Below the pieces are notes generated by a model. The model had not been told where the DNA came from and ran no database searches. It worked only from the letters and a program-made list of their open reading frames with translations. Positions 1-9,895 of a stretch of DNA of 39,044 nucleotides are shown here, piece by piece. The position numbers were made by a program, and so were the translations under genes. Source of the DNA: Deltaproteobacteria bacterium (GTDB lineage: Bacteria; Desulfobacterota; Desulfobaccia; Desulfobaccales; 0-14-0-80-60-11); contig VGSQ01000017.1 of NCBI GenBank assembly GCA_016874975.1, positions 1-39,044 of the forward strand, in the 5' to 3' direction. Every line of letters starts with the position of its first letter. The stretch's first letter is position 1.

Positions 1-1892
1 TCCCGGCTGCCGGGGCCCACCGCCATCCTCAGGCCGATTTCCCGGGTGCGCTCCGTCACCGACACTAGCATGATGTTCATGATGCCTACGCCGCCCACCA
101 CCAGGGAGATAAGGGCCACGGCCAGGAGCAGCCTGGTCATCATGTCCGCGGTGGAGGCCAGGGCCTTGGTCATTTCGGTCATGTCCCGGATGTTGAAGTC
201 CTCGGCTTCGTTCGGTCGGATGCGGTGCCGCTCCCGCAGCAGTTGGGTAATCTGCCGGATGGCGATGGGGATCTCCGCAGTGGACCGGGCCGCGGCCAGG
301 ATCTGGTCCACGTTGGCGAAGCGCACCGGCAGCGGCGTATTGGCCTGCTGGGCCGCCGACTGCTCCGGATACAGTTGCAGTTTGGTGCTGGGATAAAGCT
401 GATTGAGGGTGTTGACCTTCTGGGAGGTGTCGCTGCCGGACGCGGTCTGCTGGCTCTGGTTGCCGCTTGCCAGGGTGGTGCCGGCCACCCGGTACTTGAT
501 GGCGGTCCAGGGGGCCAGCAGCAGGTCGTCCTGGTCGACGCCCATCATGTTGGCGCCTTTGGGGCTGAGGACGCCGATGACCTTGAAGGCCACGTTGTTG
601 ACGCGCACTTCCTTGCCCAGGGGCGATTCTCCCTGGAAGAGCTCCCGCACCAGGCGCTGGCCCAGCAGGCAGACCTTGCTGCCGTTGCGCACGTCCTGCT
701 CGGTGAACACCTCCCCCTCGGCCAGGGGCCATTCCCGCACCTCCAGGTAGGCCGGGGTGCTGCCGTAGATGAAGATGGGCACCCAGTTCCTGTTGCCGTA
801 GATGACCTGGGTGCGGGCCCGCACCACCGGGGCCGCGGCCCGGACGGCCGGACATTCCTGGAGAATGGCGTCCGCGTCCTGGGGGGTGAGGGTCATGACG
901 CTGCCGGCCCCGAAGGTGACGCCGCCGCTGGCGGCCGTGCCCGGGAGGATGAGCAGGTTGTTGGCCCCCATGCTGGTGATGGTGTTCTGGATGGCCGAGG
1001 AGGAGCCCCGGCCGATCTCCATCATGGCGATGACCGCAGCCACGCCGATGATGATGCCCAGGGTGGTGAGGGCCGCCCGCAGGATGTTGCGGCGCAAGCC
1101 CTGGAGGGCGGTGCGCAGCGTCCAGCGGAGGCGGGCCCAGGACCAGAGCCGGCGGGGGCGGGGGGACGTCTCCGCCTCGTCGTCGGCCGCCGCAGCGGGG
1201 GCGCGCTCGGTAGTCTCGTCGGCCACCACCATGCCGTCGTGGATGCGCACGATGCGACGGGCATGCCGGGCCACCTCCTCGTCGTGGGTCACCAGAATGA
1301 TGGTGACGCCCTCCTCGTTGAGGCGGCGGAACAGGGCCAGCATCTCCTCGGTGGTCTTGGAGTCCAGATTGCCGGTGGGTTCGTCCGCGAAGAGGATGGA
1401 GGGCTGGTTCACCAGGGCCCGGGCGATGGCCACCCGCTGCTGCTGGCCGCCGGAAAGCTGGGAGGGCTCATGGTCCAGGCGGTCTCCCAGGCCCACCCGG
1501 CTCAGCAGGTCGGAAGCCTTTCGGCGCACGTCCTCATCCGACAGACTCGCCCCGTTATACGACATTGGAACGATGACATTCTCCAGCGCGCTGGTGCGGG
1601 GCAGCAGGTTGAAAATCTGGAAGACGAAGCCGAGCTTTTGATTGCGCAGTTGGGCCCGCTCTTCGGCGGACAGCTCGGTGACGTCCTGTCCCTCCAGGTG
1701 ATATTCGCCGGAACTGGGGCGGTCCAGGCAGCCGAGAATGTTCATCAGGGTGGTCTTGCCCGAACCCGAGGTGCCCATGAGGGCCACGAATTCCCCCCGG
1801 GAGATGCTCAGGGAGACGCCCCGGAGCACCGGCACGTCGATCTCACCCAGATGATAGGTCTTATGCATCTCCTTGAGTTCGATGAGCTTCAT
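1..1892 (-). CDS. macB: MacB-type ABC transporter, fused ATPase-permease (partial, runs off window start)
   Basis: Reverse-strand translation from ATG at 1892: MKLIELKEMHKTYHLGEIDVPVLRGVSL..GTSGSGKTTLMNILG..LSGGQQQRVAIARAL..DEPTGNLD, then a permease with ..LRAALTTLGIIIGVAAVIAMMEIG. Open at the window edge, so absent from the ORF track. Confidence 0.93.
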   Translation of the reverse strand, partial: MKLIELKEMHKTYHLGEIDVPVLRGVSLSISRGEFVALMGTSGSGKTTLMNILGCLDRPSSGEYHLEGQDVTELSAEERAQLRNQKLGFVFQIFNLLPRTSALENVIVPMSYNGASLSDEDVRRKASDLLSRVGLGDRLDHEPSQLSGGQQQRVAIARALVNQPSILFADEPTGNLDSKTTEEMLALFRRLNEEGVTIILVTHDEEVARHARRIVRIHDGMVVADETTERAPAAAADDEAETSPRPRRLWSWARLRWTLRTALQGLRRNILRAALTTLGIIIGVAAVIAMMEIGRGSSSAIQNTITSMGANNLLILPGTAASGGVTFGAGSVMTLTPQDADAILQECPAVRAAAPVVRARTQVIYGNRNWVPIFIYGSTPAYLEVREWPLAEGEVFTEQDVRNGSKVCLLGQRLVRELFQGESPLGKEVRVNNVAFKVIGVLSPKGANMMGVDQDDLLLAPWTAIKYRVAGTTLASGNQSQQTASGSDTSQKVNTLNQLYPSTKLQLYPEQSAAQQANTPLPVRFANVDQILAAARSTAEIPIAIRQITQLLRERHRIRPNEAEDFNIRDMTEMTKALASTADMMTRLLLAVALISLVVGGVGIMNIMLVSVTERTREIGLRMAVGPGSR

Positions 1893-1934
1893 GATATCGA
1901 CCCGGCAACCTCGGAGCCCTGGGCTTCGGCGGGG

Positions 1935-3296
1935 TTAATGGCGGGCGGGGGCGCTGCTCCCCCCCCGGAAAAATTGCGGCGTGAAGGGGCTGGCGGAGGA
2001 AGGGCCGCCCGTTGTCCTGACCTCATCGGAGACCACCACCGGCAGGCCTTCCTTTAGTCCCTCCCCCTGGACCTCTGTTTGGGCGCCATCGGTCAGGCCG
2101 GTGCGCACCGCCACGGGCTGGACGAAGGCCCCCCGGGGCGTCCAGAGGGTCCCCCGTCCGGTCTGCTCACCGGCGCCGGAACCGGAAGAAGCCGTCTCTC
2201 CGGCCGGAGGGCTGCCTTCCCGCGCTTTGGGCCGGCCCCGTAATTCGGGCGCCATCTGCTCGGGCCGAGCGATCCAACGCAGGGCGGCATTGGGGACCAG
2301 CAGGACATTTTTGCGCTCCGCCACCAGGAACTTGAGATTGGCGGTAAGGTAGGGGATGAGCCGACCGTCGGTATTATCCGTGTGAATCTCCACCACGTAG
2401 GTCACCACGTTCTGGGTCATGGTGGCGTTGAGGCGGATCTTGCCCACCTCCCCCTGAAAGACGGTCCCGCCGTGGGCGTCCACGGTGAAGGTCACGGGCT
2501 GGCCGGGGCGGATGACGCCGATGTCCGCTTCGTTCACCGAAGCCCAGACCTGCAGGCGTTTCAAGTCCTTGGCGATGAGAAAGAGGCTGGGGGCGTTGAG
2601 GCTGGCCACCACCGTCTGGCCGATGTTGACCCGGCGGTCGATGATGACGCCTTTGACCGGCGACTTGATGGTGCAGTAGTCCAGGTTCTGCTGGGCCCGC
2701 CGCAGCGCGGCCTGGGCCTGGGCCACCGCTTCTTTGGCCTGCAGGAGGGCCGCCTGGCCCACGTTCAGGTTGGCCCGAGCCACGTCGAAGGCGGAGCGGG
2801 CCGCGTCGAAGTCGCTCTGGGAGAGGGCGTCCGACGGCCCCAGCTTCTGGGCGCGGCGCCAATCCTGCTCCGCCTGGTAGAGCCTGGCCCGGAGCTGCCC
2901 CAGGTCCGCTTCGGCCCGCTTGACATTGGCCCGGCTTTGGGCCAGTTGGGCCTTGGCCGTGGCCACGTCCGCGGCGTAGAGGCTGTCGTCGATCTGGGCC
3001 AGGACGGTGCCGGCCTCCACTTCCGAGCCGTAGTCCACCGTCCTGCCGTGCTTGTCCTTGCCGAAGGCGACGATTTTCCCGGCCACCTGGGCGCCCACGT
3101 CCACCACTTCCTCGGGCTGCACCGTGCCCGTGGCGCTGATGCTGGCCACCAGGTCCCCCCGCTTCACCGGGACCGTATGGAAAGTGGCCACGCCGCCCTG
3201 GGCCCGCGTCCAATACCACCAGCCCCCCAGCGTCAACAGAACCAGGGGCAGGACGATGAACAACAGGCGTTTCCACATAAATTCCCTGAGATTCAT
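1935..3296 (-). CDS. macA: HlyD/MacA family periplasmic adaptor subunit
   Basis: 453-aa ORF with N-terminal TM segment, GTVQPEEVVDVGAQVAGKI lipoyl-like motif and coiled coil; directly upstream of macB on the same strand. Confidence 0.9.
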   Translation of the reverse strand: MNLREFMWKRLLFIVLPLVLLTLGGWWYWTRAQGGVATFHTVPVKRGDLVASISATGTVQPEEVVDVGAQVAGKIVAFGKDKHGRTVDYGSEVEAGTVLAQIDDSLYAADVATAKAQLAQSRANVKRAEADLGQLRARLYQAEQDWRRAQKLGPSDALSQSDFDAARSAFDVARANLNVGQAALLQAKEAVAQAQAALRRAQQNLDYCTIKSPVKGVIIDRRVNIGQTVVASLNAPSLFLIAKDLKRLQVWASVNEADIGVIRPGQPVTFTVDAHGGTVFQGEVGKIRLNATMTQNVVTYVVEIHTDNTDGRLIPYLTANLKFLVAERKNVLLVPNAALRWIARPEQMAPELRGRPKAREGSPPAGETASSGSGAGEQTGRGTLWTPRGAFVQPVAVRTGLTDGAQTEVQGEGLKEGLPVVVSDEVRTTGGPSSASPFTPQFFRGGSSAPARH

Positions 3297-3917
3297 GAGC
3301 GATTTTATCCCGGCAGGCGCATCCCCCGTCCCTTCGCCGACGGCGCCGTCGTCCCTGCCGCCGGGGCCCCCCAGGGCTTACCCCGGGACCGGCCGGGGGG
3401 ACGGCTGAGCCCGCTTCTTACCACTCCTCTTAACGTATAACCAGGAACAACCCGCCATCCGGCGAAAAAATTTTCTCTGCCGCGTTTTCGGGCGGCCGCC
3501 GCGCCTCCAGACGCCGGGAACCCTCTTCTATTCAGTATAACCGATTATGAAAGTCCTTGCCTCTTTGTGAGGAGGGAGCGGCCAGCGCCGGAACGGCCCC
3601 CGGCTCACCATGGCGGGCTGCCGAAGCTCCGGCGCCGGTCCCTTCCGGCCGGGATAACGGCGGCACGGACAGCCGAGCACCGCCAGGCCCCGGTGGTTTC
3701 CAGTCAAGAAGATATGATCCAAGGGTGGAGCATCCGGAAAGGTCGCTTCGCAGGGGAAAACAGGGGACCATCCTCACCGGTCGCCGCAGACCCGTTCAAC
3801 AAGGCGGCAAAGAAAACCGGCGGCGGTGTACATCAGGGTGGCGGTGAACCGGGGACGGACCGCTCTGAGCGCCTCCTTTTCATGGTGGTCCCGGAATGCC
3901 GGGGGTAAGCAATCATG

Positions 3918-5159
3918 TCAAGGAAGGCTCTCTTTCAGAAGAGCCGCGAATTTTCGGGCATATTTATGCGGTATGGAAATGTCGGCCGCAGCCAAGCCGG
4001 ATTTGATTAAATAACTATTCACAAAAATTTTATTTTTTGTGTAGACATAAGCGGACAGCCTATCGTGTTCATCAAGATTGTCCGGGTGTTTTATTATCAC
4101 CGACTTTCCCAGCAGGGACGATGTCAGATAGTCCATCGCCTCTTCCTTCTTTTGCACGATCACTCCCAGAAATTTCACCAGTCGGCCGCTCTCCAGACGG
4201 ATGGTGCTCTCATCCACGATCTGCACCACTTTTTGGAGATTTTTCGGCTTGAAATCCCGGTCTTTCGTTTCCGGCTGCGGCTTGGCGTCCTGGAGGCGGG
4301 GGGTGTAGTCCAGGGGGGGCAGCGCCAGCCTGCCGGCCTTTCGTGTGCTAATGTCTATGTCCCTGGCAAAGAGCAAGCCTTCCTGCAAGCCCAGCTTTTC
4401 CCTGATGGCCCCCAGAAAGGCTTCGTTGACTTCATAGCCCACTCCGTGCCGCCCCAGGTCCAGGGCCGCCTTCACCGTGGTGCCGCTCCCGAGAAAAGGG
4501 TCCAGCACCGTGTCGCCGGGGAAGGTGAACATGCGGATCAGACGCCGGGGCAGCTCTTCGGGGAACATGGCTTCGTGGCCCAACTGGCGGGCGCCGCCGA
4601 AGCGCCAGTGTCCGGCGAAATATTCCTTCCATTCCTCCTTGGTGAGGCGGGCGGCCTCCTTGAGCTCCCGGGCCACCTTTTTGGACTCTCCGGGCTTCTT
4701 GAAGATGAGGATGTGCTCGTAGTCGATCTCCACCAGGCCGTTGGGGGGAAAGGGATAGGAGCCCATGATGACGGCGCCGCCGGTGGTGTGCATGGTGGTC
4801 TTCTTCTGCCAGATGATGCTCCCCAGGAAATCCAGGCCCAGCTCCTCGCCCTGGCAGATGATCTCCGCGTGCAGCGGGATGATCTTGTAGCGCCCGTACA
4901 CCGCGGCCCGGGCGAATTGGTCGCCGATGTTGACGCACAGGCGCCCCCCGGGCCGGAGCACCCGGCGGCACTCCCGCCAGACCCGGTAGAGGTCGCAGAG
5001 ATAGTCATGCAGGCTCTGGCCGTAGCCGATCTGGCCGGGGACGCCATAGTCCTTGAGATGCCAGTAGGGCGGGGAGGTGACCACCAGGTCCACGGCGTCC
5101 GCCGCCACTTCGGGCATGAGGCGGCTGTCGCCGATGATGAGGCGGGCTGTAGCGCTCAT
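3918..5159 (-). CDS. Site-specific DNA methyltransferase (beta-class, TSPPY) with C-terminal SNase-like (TNase) domain
   Basis: VVTSPPYWHLKDYG (motif IV) precedes DPFLGSGTTVKAALDLGR (motif I). C-terminus VVQIVDESTIRLESGRLVKFLGV...DEHDRLSAYVYTKNKIFVNSYLIKSGLA resembles an SNase/OB fold. Confidence 0.88.
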   Translation of the reverse strand: MSATARLIIGDSRLMPEVAADAVDLVVTSPPYWHLKDYGVPGQIGYGQSLHDYLCDLYRVWRECRRVLRPGGRLCVNIGDQFARAAVYGRYKIIPLHAEIICQGEELGLDFLGSIIWQKKTTMHTTGGAVIMGSYPFPPNGLVEIDYEHILIFKKPGESKKVARELKEAARLTKEEWKEYFAGHWRFGGARQLGHEAMFPEELPRRLIRMFTFPGDTVLDPFLGSGTTVKAALDLGRHGVGYEVNEAFLGAIREKLGLQEGLLFARDIDISTRKAGRLALPPLDYTPRLQDAKPQPETKDRDFKPKNLQKVVQIVDESTIRLESGRLVKFLGVIVQKKEEAMDYLTSSLLGKSVIIKHPDNLDEHDRLSAYVYTKNKIFVNSYLIKSGLAAADISIPHKYARKFAALLKESLP

Positions 5160-5243
5160 GGGATATCCAATGATTGAAAGATTACGCGGGGGGAAGGCCG
5201 GGTGCTAGAGGCCCGACTACCCTGCCCCCTCCCCCCTCCCCCC

Positions 5244-5825
5244 TCATTTCGCCAACACTTGCAAACTCTGTCGCAATAACTCTTCCAACGTCCCGGCCCC
5301 CTGGGAGCGGGCCGCGTCCAGGGCCTTTTCTGCGGTGTTGCGGGGGTAGCCCAGGTTGAGCAGGGCGGACAGGGCGTCCTGCACCTGCTTCTGCGCCGGG
5401 GCCGGCAGGGCCCGTTTGGCGCCCGGGGCCAGCTTGTCCTTAAGCTCCACGATGATGCGCTCCGCGGATTTGCGCCCCACCCCGGGGATGGCGGACAGAC
5501 GCCTGAGGTCGCTCGCGAGGATGGCCTGCTGGAACTCCTCGGGGTCGATGCCGCTTAAAATGTTCAGGGCGGTCCTCGCCCCCACCCGGGGGATATTGAT
5601 GAGCTGCAGGAAGAGGTCTTTTTCCTCCTGGGTGACAAAGCCGTACAGGTTCAGGGCCTCTTCCTGGATGCGGGTGTGGATGCGCAGGGTCACCGGAGCC
5701 GGCGGCTCGGGCAGGGCATAGAAGGTGGTGAGCGAAATGAAGACCTGATAGCCCACGCCGCCCACCTGGACCAGCAGGAGGCCCGGGGCTTTTTCCAGCA
5801 GGAGGCCTTCCAGGGCGGCGATCAT
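5244..5825 (-). CDS. ruvA: Holliday junction branch migration protein RuvA
   Basis: MIAALEGLLLEKAPGLLLVQVGGVGYQVFISLTTF... with HhH motifs (IPRVGARTALNILSG, IPGVGRKSAERI); internal ATG start chosen. Confidence 0.95.
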   Translation of the reverse strand: MIAALEGLLLEKAPGLLLVQVGGVGYQVFISLTTFYALPEPPAPVTLRIHTRIQEEALNLYGFVTQEEKDLFLQLINIPRVGARTALNILSGIDPEEFQQAILASDLRRLSAIPGVGRKSAERIIVELKDKLAPGAKRALPAPAQKQVQDALSALLNLGYPRNTAEKALDAARSQGAGTLEELLRQSLQVLAK

Positions 5826-6310
5826 ACGACCTTCAGGTGCGCCGGGGAGTTGAACAGGTGGCACAGCCCCACGGCCAGGGCGTCCGCGGCGTGCTGGTTG
5901 GTCACCGTCAGGCCCAGGAGGCGCTCCACCATGAGCCGCACCTGCTCCTTGCTGGCCTGGCCGTAGCCCACCACCGCCTTCTTCACCACCAGGGCGGGAT
6001 AGAGATGGATGGGGAGCTCCGCCTGGGCCGCGGCCAGCAGCACCACGCCCCGCACCTGTCCCAGGGTGAGGGCGCTCTGCACGCTGGCGGCCAGGAAGAT
6101 GTCCTCCAGGGCCAGGCTGTGGGGCCGGTGCCGCCGGATGAGGTCGGCCAGGGCGTCATAAATCTGACGCAGGCGGTCCGGCAGGGAGGCGCGGCCGTTC
6201 GTGGCGATGCGGCCGTGGGCCAGATGCACCAGCCGGTCCCGCTCCCCCTGGACCACCCCGAAACCGGTGTTGCGGGAGCCCGGGTCCACCCCCAGGACCA
6301 CCTGCCTCAC
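5822..6310 (-). CDS. ruvC: Crossover junction endodeoxyribonuclease RuvC
   Basis: VVLGVDPGSRNTGFGVV...LALEDIFLAASVQSALTLGQVRGV...QHAADALAVGLCH; GTG start at 6310 overlaps the yebC stop. Confidence 0.93.
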   Translation of the reverse strand: MRQVVLGVDPGSRNTGFGVVQGERDRLVHLAHGRIATNGRASLPDRLRQIYDALADLIRRHRPHSLALEDIFLAASVQSALTLGQVRGVVLLAAAQAELPIHLYPALVVKKAVVGYGQASKEQVRLMVERLLGLTVTNQHAADALAVGLCHLFNSPAHLKVV

Positions 6311-7056
6311 ATCAAGGCCTCCAGCAGTTGGTCGGGAATGTCGAAATTGGCGAACACGCTGCTCACGTCGTCGTGGTCCTCCAGGCTCGTCACCAGTCTC
6401 AGCACCTGCTGGGCCGGGTGCTCCTCCGTGATTCTGACCGTGTTTTTCGGCCGCAGTTGCAGCTCCGCCAAGACCGGCGTAAAGCCCCGGTCCTCCAGGG
6501 CTTCCTTGACTTCCACAAAATCGGCCGGGTCTGTGAGGACCTCGAACTGGCTCTCCGAGCCCTGCAAATCCTCGGCGCCGCACTCCAGGGCGGCCTCCAT
6601 CAGGTCGTCCTCGCTGATGCCCTCCCGGTCGAAAACAATGACCCCTTTTTTCTCAAACATCCAGGCCACGCAGCCCGGTTCGCCCAGACTGCCGCCGTTC
6701 TTGGTGAAGATGTGGCGCACGTCCGCAATGGTGCGGTTTTTGTTGTCCGTCAGGATCTCCACCATCAGGGCCACCCCCGCCGGGCCGTAGCCCTCGTAAA
6801 CCGCCTCCTCCAGGTTGGTGCCGCCCCCATCCCCGGCGCCTTTGCGGATGGCCCGGGAGATGTTGTCCTTGGGCATATTCTCGGCCTTGGCGGCCAGGAT
6901 GGCGGCCCTGAGGCGGCTGTTGCCCGAGGGGTCGGGTCCTCCCAAACGGGCCGCGACTATGATTTCCTTGGCCAATTTCCCGAAGAGATTCCCCCGCTTG
7001 GCGTCCTGGGCCCCCTTCTTCCGTTTGATGGTGCTCCATTTGGAATGACCTGACAT
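6307..7056 (-). CDS. yebC: YebC/PmpR family protein
   Basis: MSGHSKWSTIKRKKGAQDAKRGNLFGKLAKEI... is characteristic of the YebC family. Confidence 0.95.
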   Translation of the reverse strand: MSGHSKWSTIKRKKGAQDAKRGNLFGKLAKEIIVAARLGGPDPSGNSRLRAAILAAKAENMPKDNISRAIRKGAGDGGGTNLEEAVYEGYGPAGVALMVEILTDNKNRTIADVRHIFTKNGGSLGEPGCVAWMFEKKGVIVFDREGISEDDLMEAALECGAEDLQGSESQFEVLTDPADFVEVKEALEDRGFTPVLAELQLRPKNTVRITEEHPAQQVLRLVTSLEDHDDVSSVFANFDIPDQLLEALM

Positions 7057-7062
7057 GTGTCC

Positions 7063-7731
7063 TCAACCTCCTTCTCCGCTGCCGCGGCTGCCGCTCCCAT
7101 CTGCTCCTTCCGCCCCCGGGCCTCCGGCGGCGGCCCCGGCCGGCGGGCGCCTCCCCAGGCCCAACAGATAAAGCTCCCAGCTCTCCCGGCGGGAACCGGG
7201 AGGCTTCACCCGGTGGAACGTTCCAAAAGCCTTTTTCAGCGGAATTTCCAGAGCCGCCACATCAGGTCCGGCAAACACCTTGACCAGAAAATGCCCCCCG
7301 ACCACGAGCACCGCCTGGGCGATCTCCCAGGCCCGGCGGGCCAGGTCCAGGGAGCGCTGCTGGTCCACCACCCGCACCCCTGTGGTCTTGGGCGCCAGGT
7401 CGCTCACCACCGCGTCGAAGGTGGAAGTATGGGTGCAGATTTCCGCCAAGTCTATACTTTGCACGTCGCCGGGCACAAAGTATAGGGGTGGAGCCAGGGC
7501 AAGCTTGGGTGTTGCCAGATCCACCCCCACCACCATGCCGTCTGAACCCACCCGGGAAGCCAGGTACTGCATCCAGGAGCCGGGATGGCAGCCCAGGTCC
7601 AGAACCCGTTGGCCCGGTCCAAAAAGACGGAATCGGGCGTCCATGGCCTGGAGCTTGAAGACCGCGCGGGAGACAAAACCTTCGGCCTGGGCCCGCCGGC
7701 GATATGCATCGGGAACCCCGGGACGGGGCAT
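7063..7731 (-). CDS. rlmE: RlmE/FtsJ 23S rRNA 2'-O-methyltransferase
   Basis: YRRRAQAEGFVSRAVFKLQAMDARFRLFGPGQRVLDLGCHPGSWMQYLA; FtsJ family motifs. Confidence 0.9.
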   Translation of the reverse strand: MPRPGVPDAYRRRAQAEGFVSRAVFKLQAMDARFRLFGPGQRVLDLGCHPGSWMQYLASRVGSDGMVVGVDLATPKLALAPPLYFVPGDVQSIDLAEICTHTSTFDAVVSDLAPKTTGVRVVDQQRSLDLARRAWEIAQAVLVVGGHFLVKVFAGPDVAALEIPLKKAFGTFHRVKPPGSRRESWELYLLGLGRRPPAGAAAGGPGAEGADGSGSRGSGEGG

Positions 7732-7922
7732 GACAAGACACCTATCCTGCGAAATTAATTGATTTTATTTATCATACCCGCAACGGCTTGGCAATGGAAA
7801 TCCCGCCCTCCCGCAGTCAAATATTTGACGCCCACCACCAACTTTGACGGAGCCGCTGAGCCAACGCGGATAAATTGCCAGTATCCCAGATACCATAGCC
7901 ATTCCGTCCCCTGCCGGCGGCC

Positions 7923-7939
7923 TGGCACAATGATTGCTT
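7923..7939 (+). promoter_or_regulatory. Sigma-54 promoter upstream of fliL
   Basis: TGGCAC-AATGA-TTGCTT matches the -24/-12 consensus TGGCACN5TTGCW; 32 nt upstream of the fliL ATG. Confidence 0.85.
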
Positions 7940-7970
7940 CAGGGAAGGGAAAGCCTGCTCAGGAGTTCCC

Positions 7971-8459
7971 ATGGCTGCTGAAACTCAAGCCGTCACGGCG
8001 GAGGCGCCGGTCCAGAAAAAAAGAAAATGGGGCAAGATCATCCTGCTCTTTCTGGGAGTCTTCATCCTGGCCGGAGGCGGGGGCCTGGCCTATATCATCC
8101 TGTTTGACGACCCGCCGCCGCCGGGCAAGGGCAACCGGCCCCCCAAAGCCCAGGCCCCCCAGGCCCTGATGCCCCTGGACCCCTTCCTGGTCAACCTGGC
8201 CGACAAAGACGCCCGGCGTTATCTGAAGCTCAAGCTGGAGTTGGAGGTGGACAGCGAAAAGTCCATCAAAGAATTGGAAAAATCCCTGCCCCGGATACGG
8301 GATGCCCTGATCCTGCTGCTCAGCACCAAGACCTATGCGGAACTGGCCACCGCGGAAGGCAAGCTCCAGTTGAAGGGGGAGATTTTGCAGCGCCTGACCA
8401 AAATGCCCGGCGGCCAAAAGATCATCGGCGCCTATTTCACCGAATTCATCGCCCAATAG
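7971..8459 (+). CDS. fliL: Flagellar basal body-associated protein FliL
   Basis: Single TM then LMPLDPFLVNLADKDARRYLKLKLELEV; directly upstream of fliM. Confidence 0.9.
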   Translation: MAAETQAVTAEAPVQKKRKWGKIILLFLGVFILAGGGGLAYIILFDDPPPPGKGNRPPKAQAPQALMPLDPFLVNLADKDARRYLKLKLELEVDSEKSIKELEKSLPRIRDALILLLSTKTYAELATAEGKLQLKGEILQRLTKMPGGQKIIGAYFTEFIAQ

Positions 8460-8469
8460 GAGCCCCGTC

Positions 8470-9450
8470 GTGACCAAAGTCCTGTCCCAGGAAGAGGTGG
8501 ACGCCCTCCTCAAAGGGCTCATCGACGGTGAGATCGAGACCGAGAAGGACCAGGGTCCCGTCGGCGATGGGGTCACCAATTACGACTTCACCTCCCAGGA
8601 GCGCATCATCCGGGGCCGCATGCCCACCATGGAGGTGGTCAACGAACACTTCGCCCGGGCCTTCCGCATCTCGCTGTCCATGATCCTGCGCCGCACCGTG
8701 GACATCCAGACCAGCTTCGTGCAGATGCTCAAGTTCGGGGAATTTTTGCGCGGCCTGCCGCTGCCCGCCAGCTTCCATATCTACAAGATGGAACCCCTGC
8801 GGGGCCAGTGTCTGCTGGTGGTGGACAGCAAACTGGTATTCACCCTGGTGGAATGCTTCCTGGGGGGCAACGCCCGGGTGCGCTTCAAGATCGAAGGACG
8901 GGACTTCACCAGCATCGAGCGGCGCCTCATTCAGAAGGTCGTGCTCATGGCCTTCCAGGACCTGGAAAAGGCCTGGGCGCCGGTCCAACCCGTGAAGATG
9001 CACATGGTGCGGGTGGAGATCAATCCCATGTTCGTGGGCATCGCCACCCCCAATGACATCATGGTGATCAGCAAATTTCAGGTGGAGATGGAACAGGCCG
9101 ACGGCTTCATCACCGTCGTTCTCCCCTACGCCACCATTGAGCCCATCAAGGGCAAGCTCTACTCGGGGTTCCAGAGCGAACAATTGGAGACCGACGGCCG
9201 TTGGGCCGCCCGCATCCAGGACCAGATCCGGGACATTGCCGTGAGCGTGGAGGTGGAGCTGGCCTCCACCACCATGACGGCCCGGCAGCTCATGCACCTG
9301 GGCCGGGGGGACCTCATCGTCTTTGCCAAAAAGGTGACGGAACCCCTGGTGGGCAAGGTGGAGGGCGTCCCCAAATTCACGGCCTTTGCCGGGCAACTCA
9401 ACCAGGCCAAGGCCGTGCAGATTGAGAGACTGTTCCATCCCCAGCCATGA
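8470..9450 (+). CDS. fliM: Flagellar motor switch protein FliM
   Basis: [17 protein letters not shown]...; GTG start; FliM EIDALL-type N-terminal motif. Confidence 0.96.
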   Translation: MTKVLSQEEVDALLKGLIDGEIETEKDQGPVGDGVTNYDFTSQERIIRGRMPTMEVVNEHFARAFRISLSMILRRTVDIQTSFVQMLKFGEFLRGLPLPASFHIYKMEPLRGQCLLVVDSKLVFTLVECFLGGNARVRFKIEGRDFTSIERRLIQKVVLMAFQDLEKAWAPVQPVKMHMVRVEINPMFVGIATPNDIMVISKFQVEMEQADGFITVVLPYATIEPIKGKLYSGFQSEQLETDGRWAARIQDQIRDIAVSVEVELASTTMTARQLMHLGRGDLIVFAKKVTEPLVGKVEGVPKFTAFAGQLNQAKAVQIERLFHPQP

Positions 9451-9479
9451 ACGGCCCCGTCTCAAAGGAGAGGCAAGGC

Positions 9480-9887
9480 ATGGAAACCGGCCCCCAAGTT
9501 CAAAATGACCCGGATTTCGATTGGGAAGAGTCCACCCATCCACCGGCGTCCCCCTCTGTCGCCGACAAAGGCGCGGGGGATATCGCCGCCCCGGTGGCGC
9601 CCCCTCCTGAGGAAACGGCCGGGGCCTTCCAGAAGCTGGAACTGCTCCTGGACATCCCCCTGGAGATCACCGCGGAACTGGGACGCACCCGCATGATCAT
9701 CAATGACCTGCTCCAACTGGGCCAGGGCTCCGTCATCGAACTCAACAAGCTGGCGGGAGAGCCCCTGGAAATCCTGGTGAACCAGAAGCTCATCGCCCGG
9801 GGGGAAGTGGTTGTGGTCAATGAAAAATTCGGCATCCGCCTCACCGACATCATCAGTCCCATGGAGCGCATCAAACATCTGGGTTGA
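9480..9887 (+). CDS. fliN: Flagellar motor switch protein FliN
   Basis: [72 protein letters not shown]; typical FliN C-terminus. Confidence 0.95.
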   Translation: METGPQVQNDPDFDWEESTHPPASPSVADKGAGDIAAPVAPPPEETAGAFQKLELLLDIPLEITAELGRTRMIINDLLQLGQGSVIELNKLAGEPLEILVNQKLIARGEVVVVNEKFGIRLTDIISPMERIKHLG

Positions 9888-9895
9888 GGGAACCT

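Noticed and set aside
225-2057. 610-aa plus-strand ORF
   Set aside because: Antisense to an unmistakable MacB coding frame; low-complexity Gly/Ala/His-rich translation typical of a GC-rich shadow frame.
3528-3908. Small overlapping ORFs on both strands between macA and the methyltransferase
   Set aside because: Arg/Pro-rich, no plausible family or SD, mutually overlapping; treated as intergenic.
3918-5159. Complete restriction-modification system
   Set aside because: No adjacent restriction endonuclease; the SNase-like domain lacks the expected catalytic signature.
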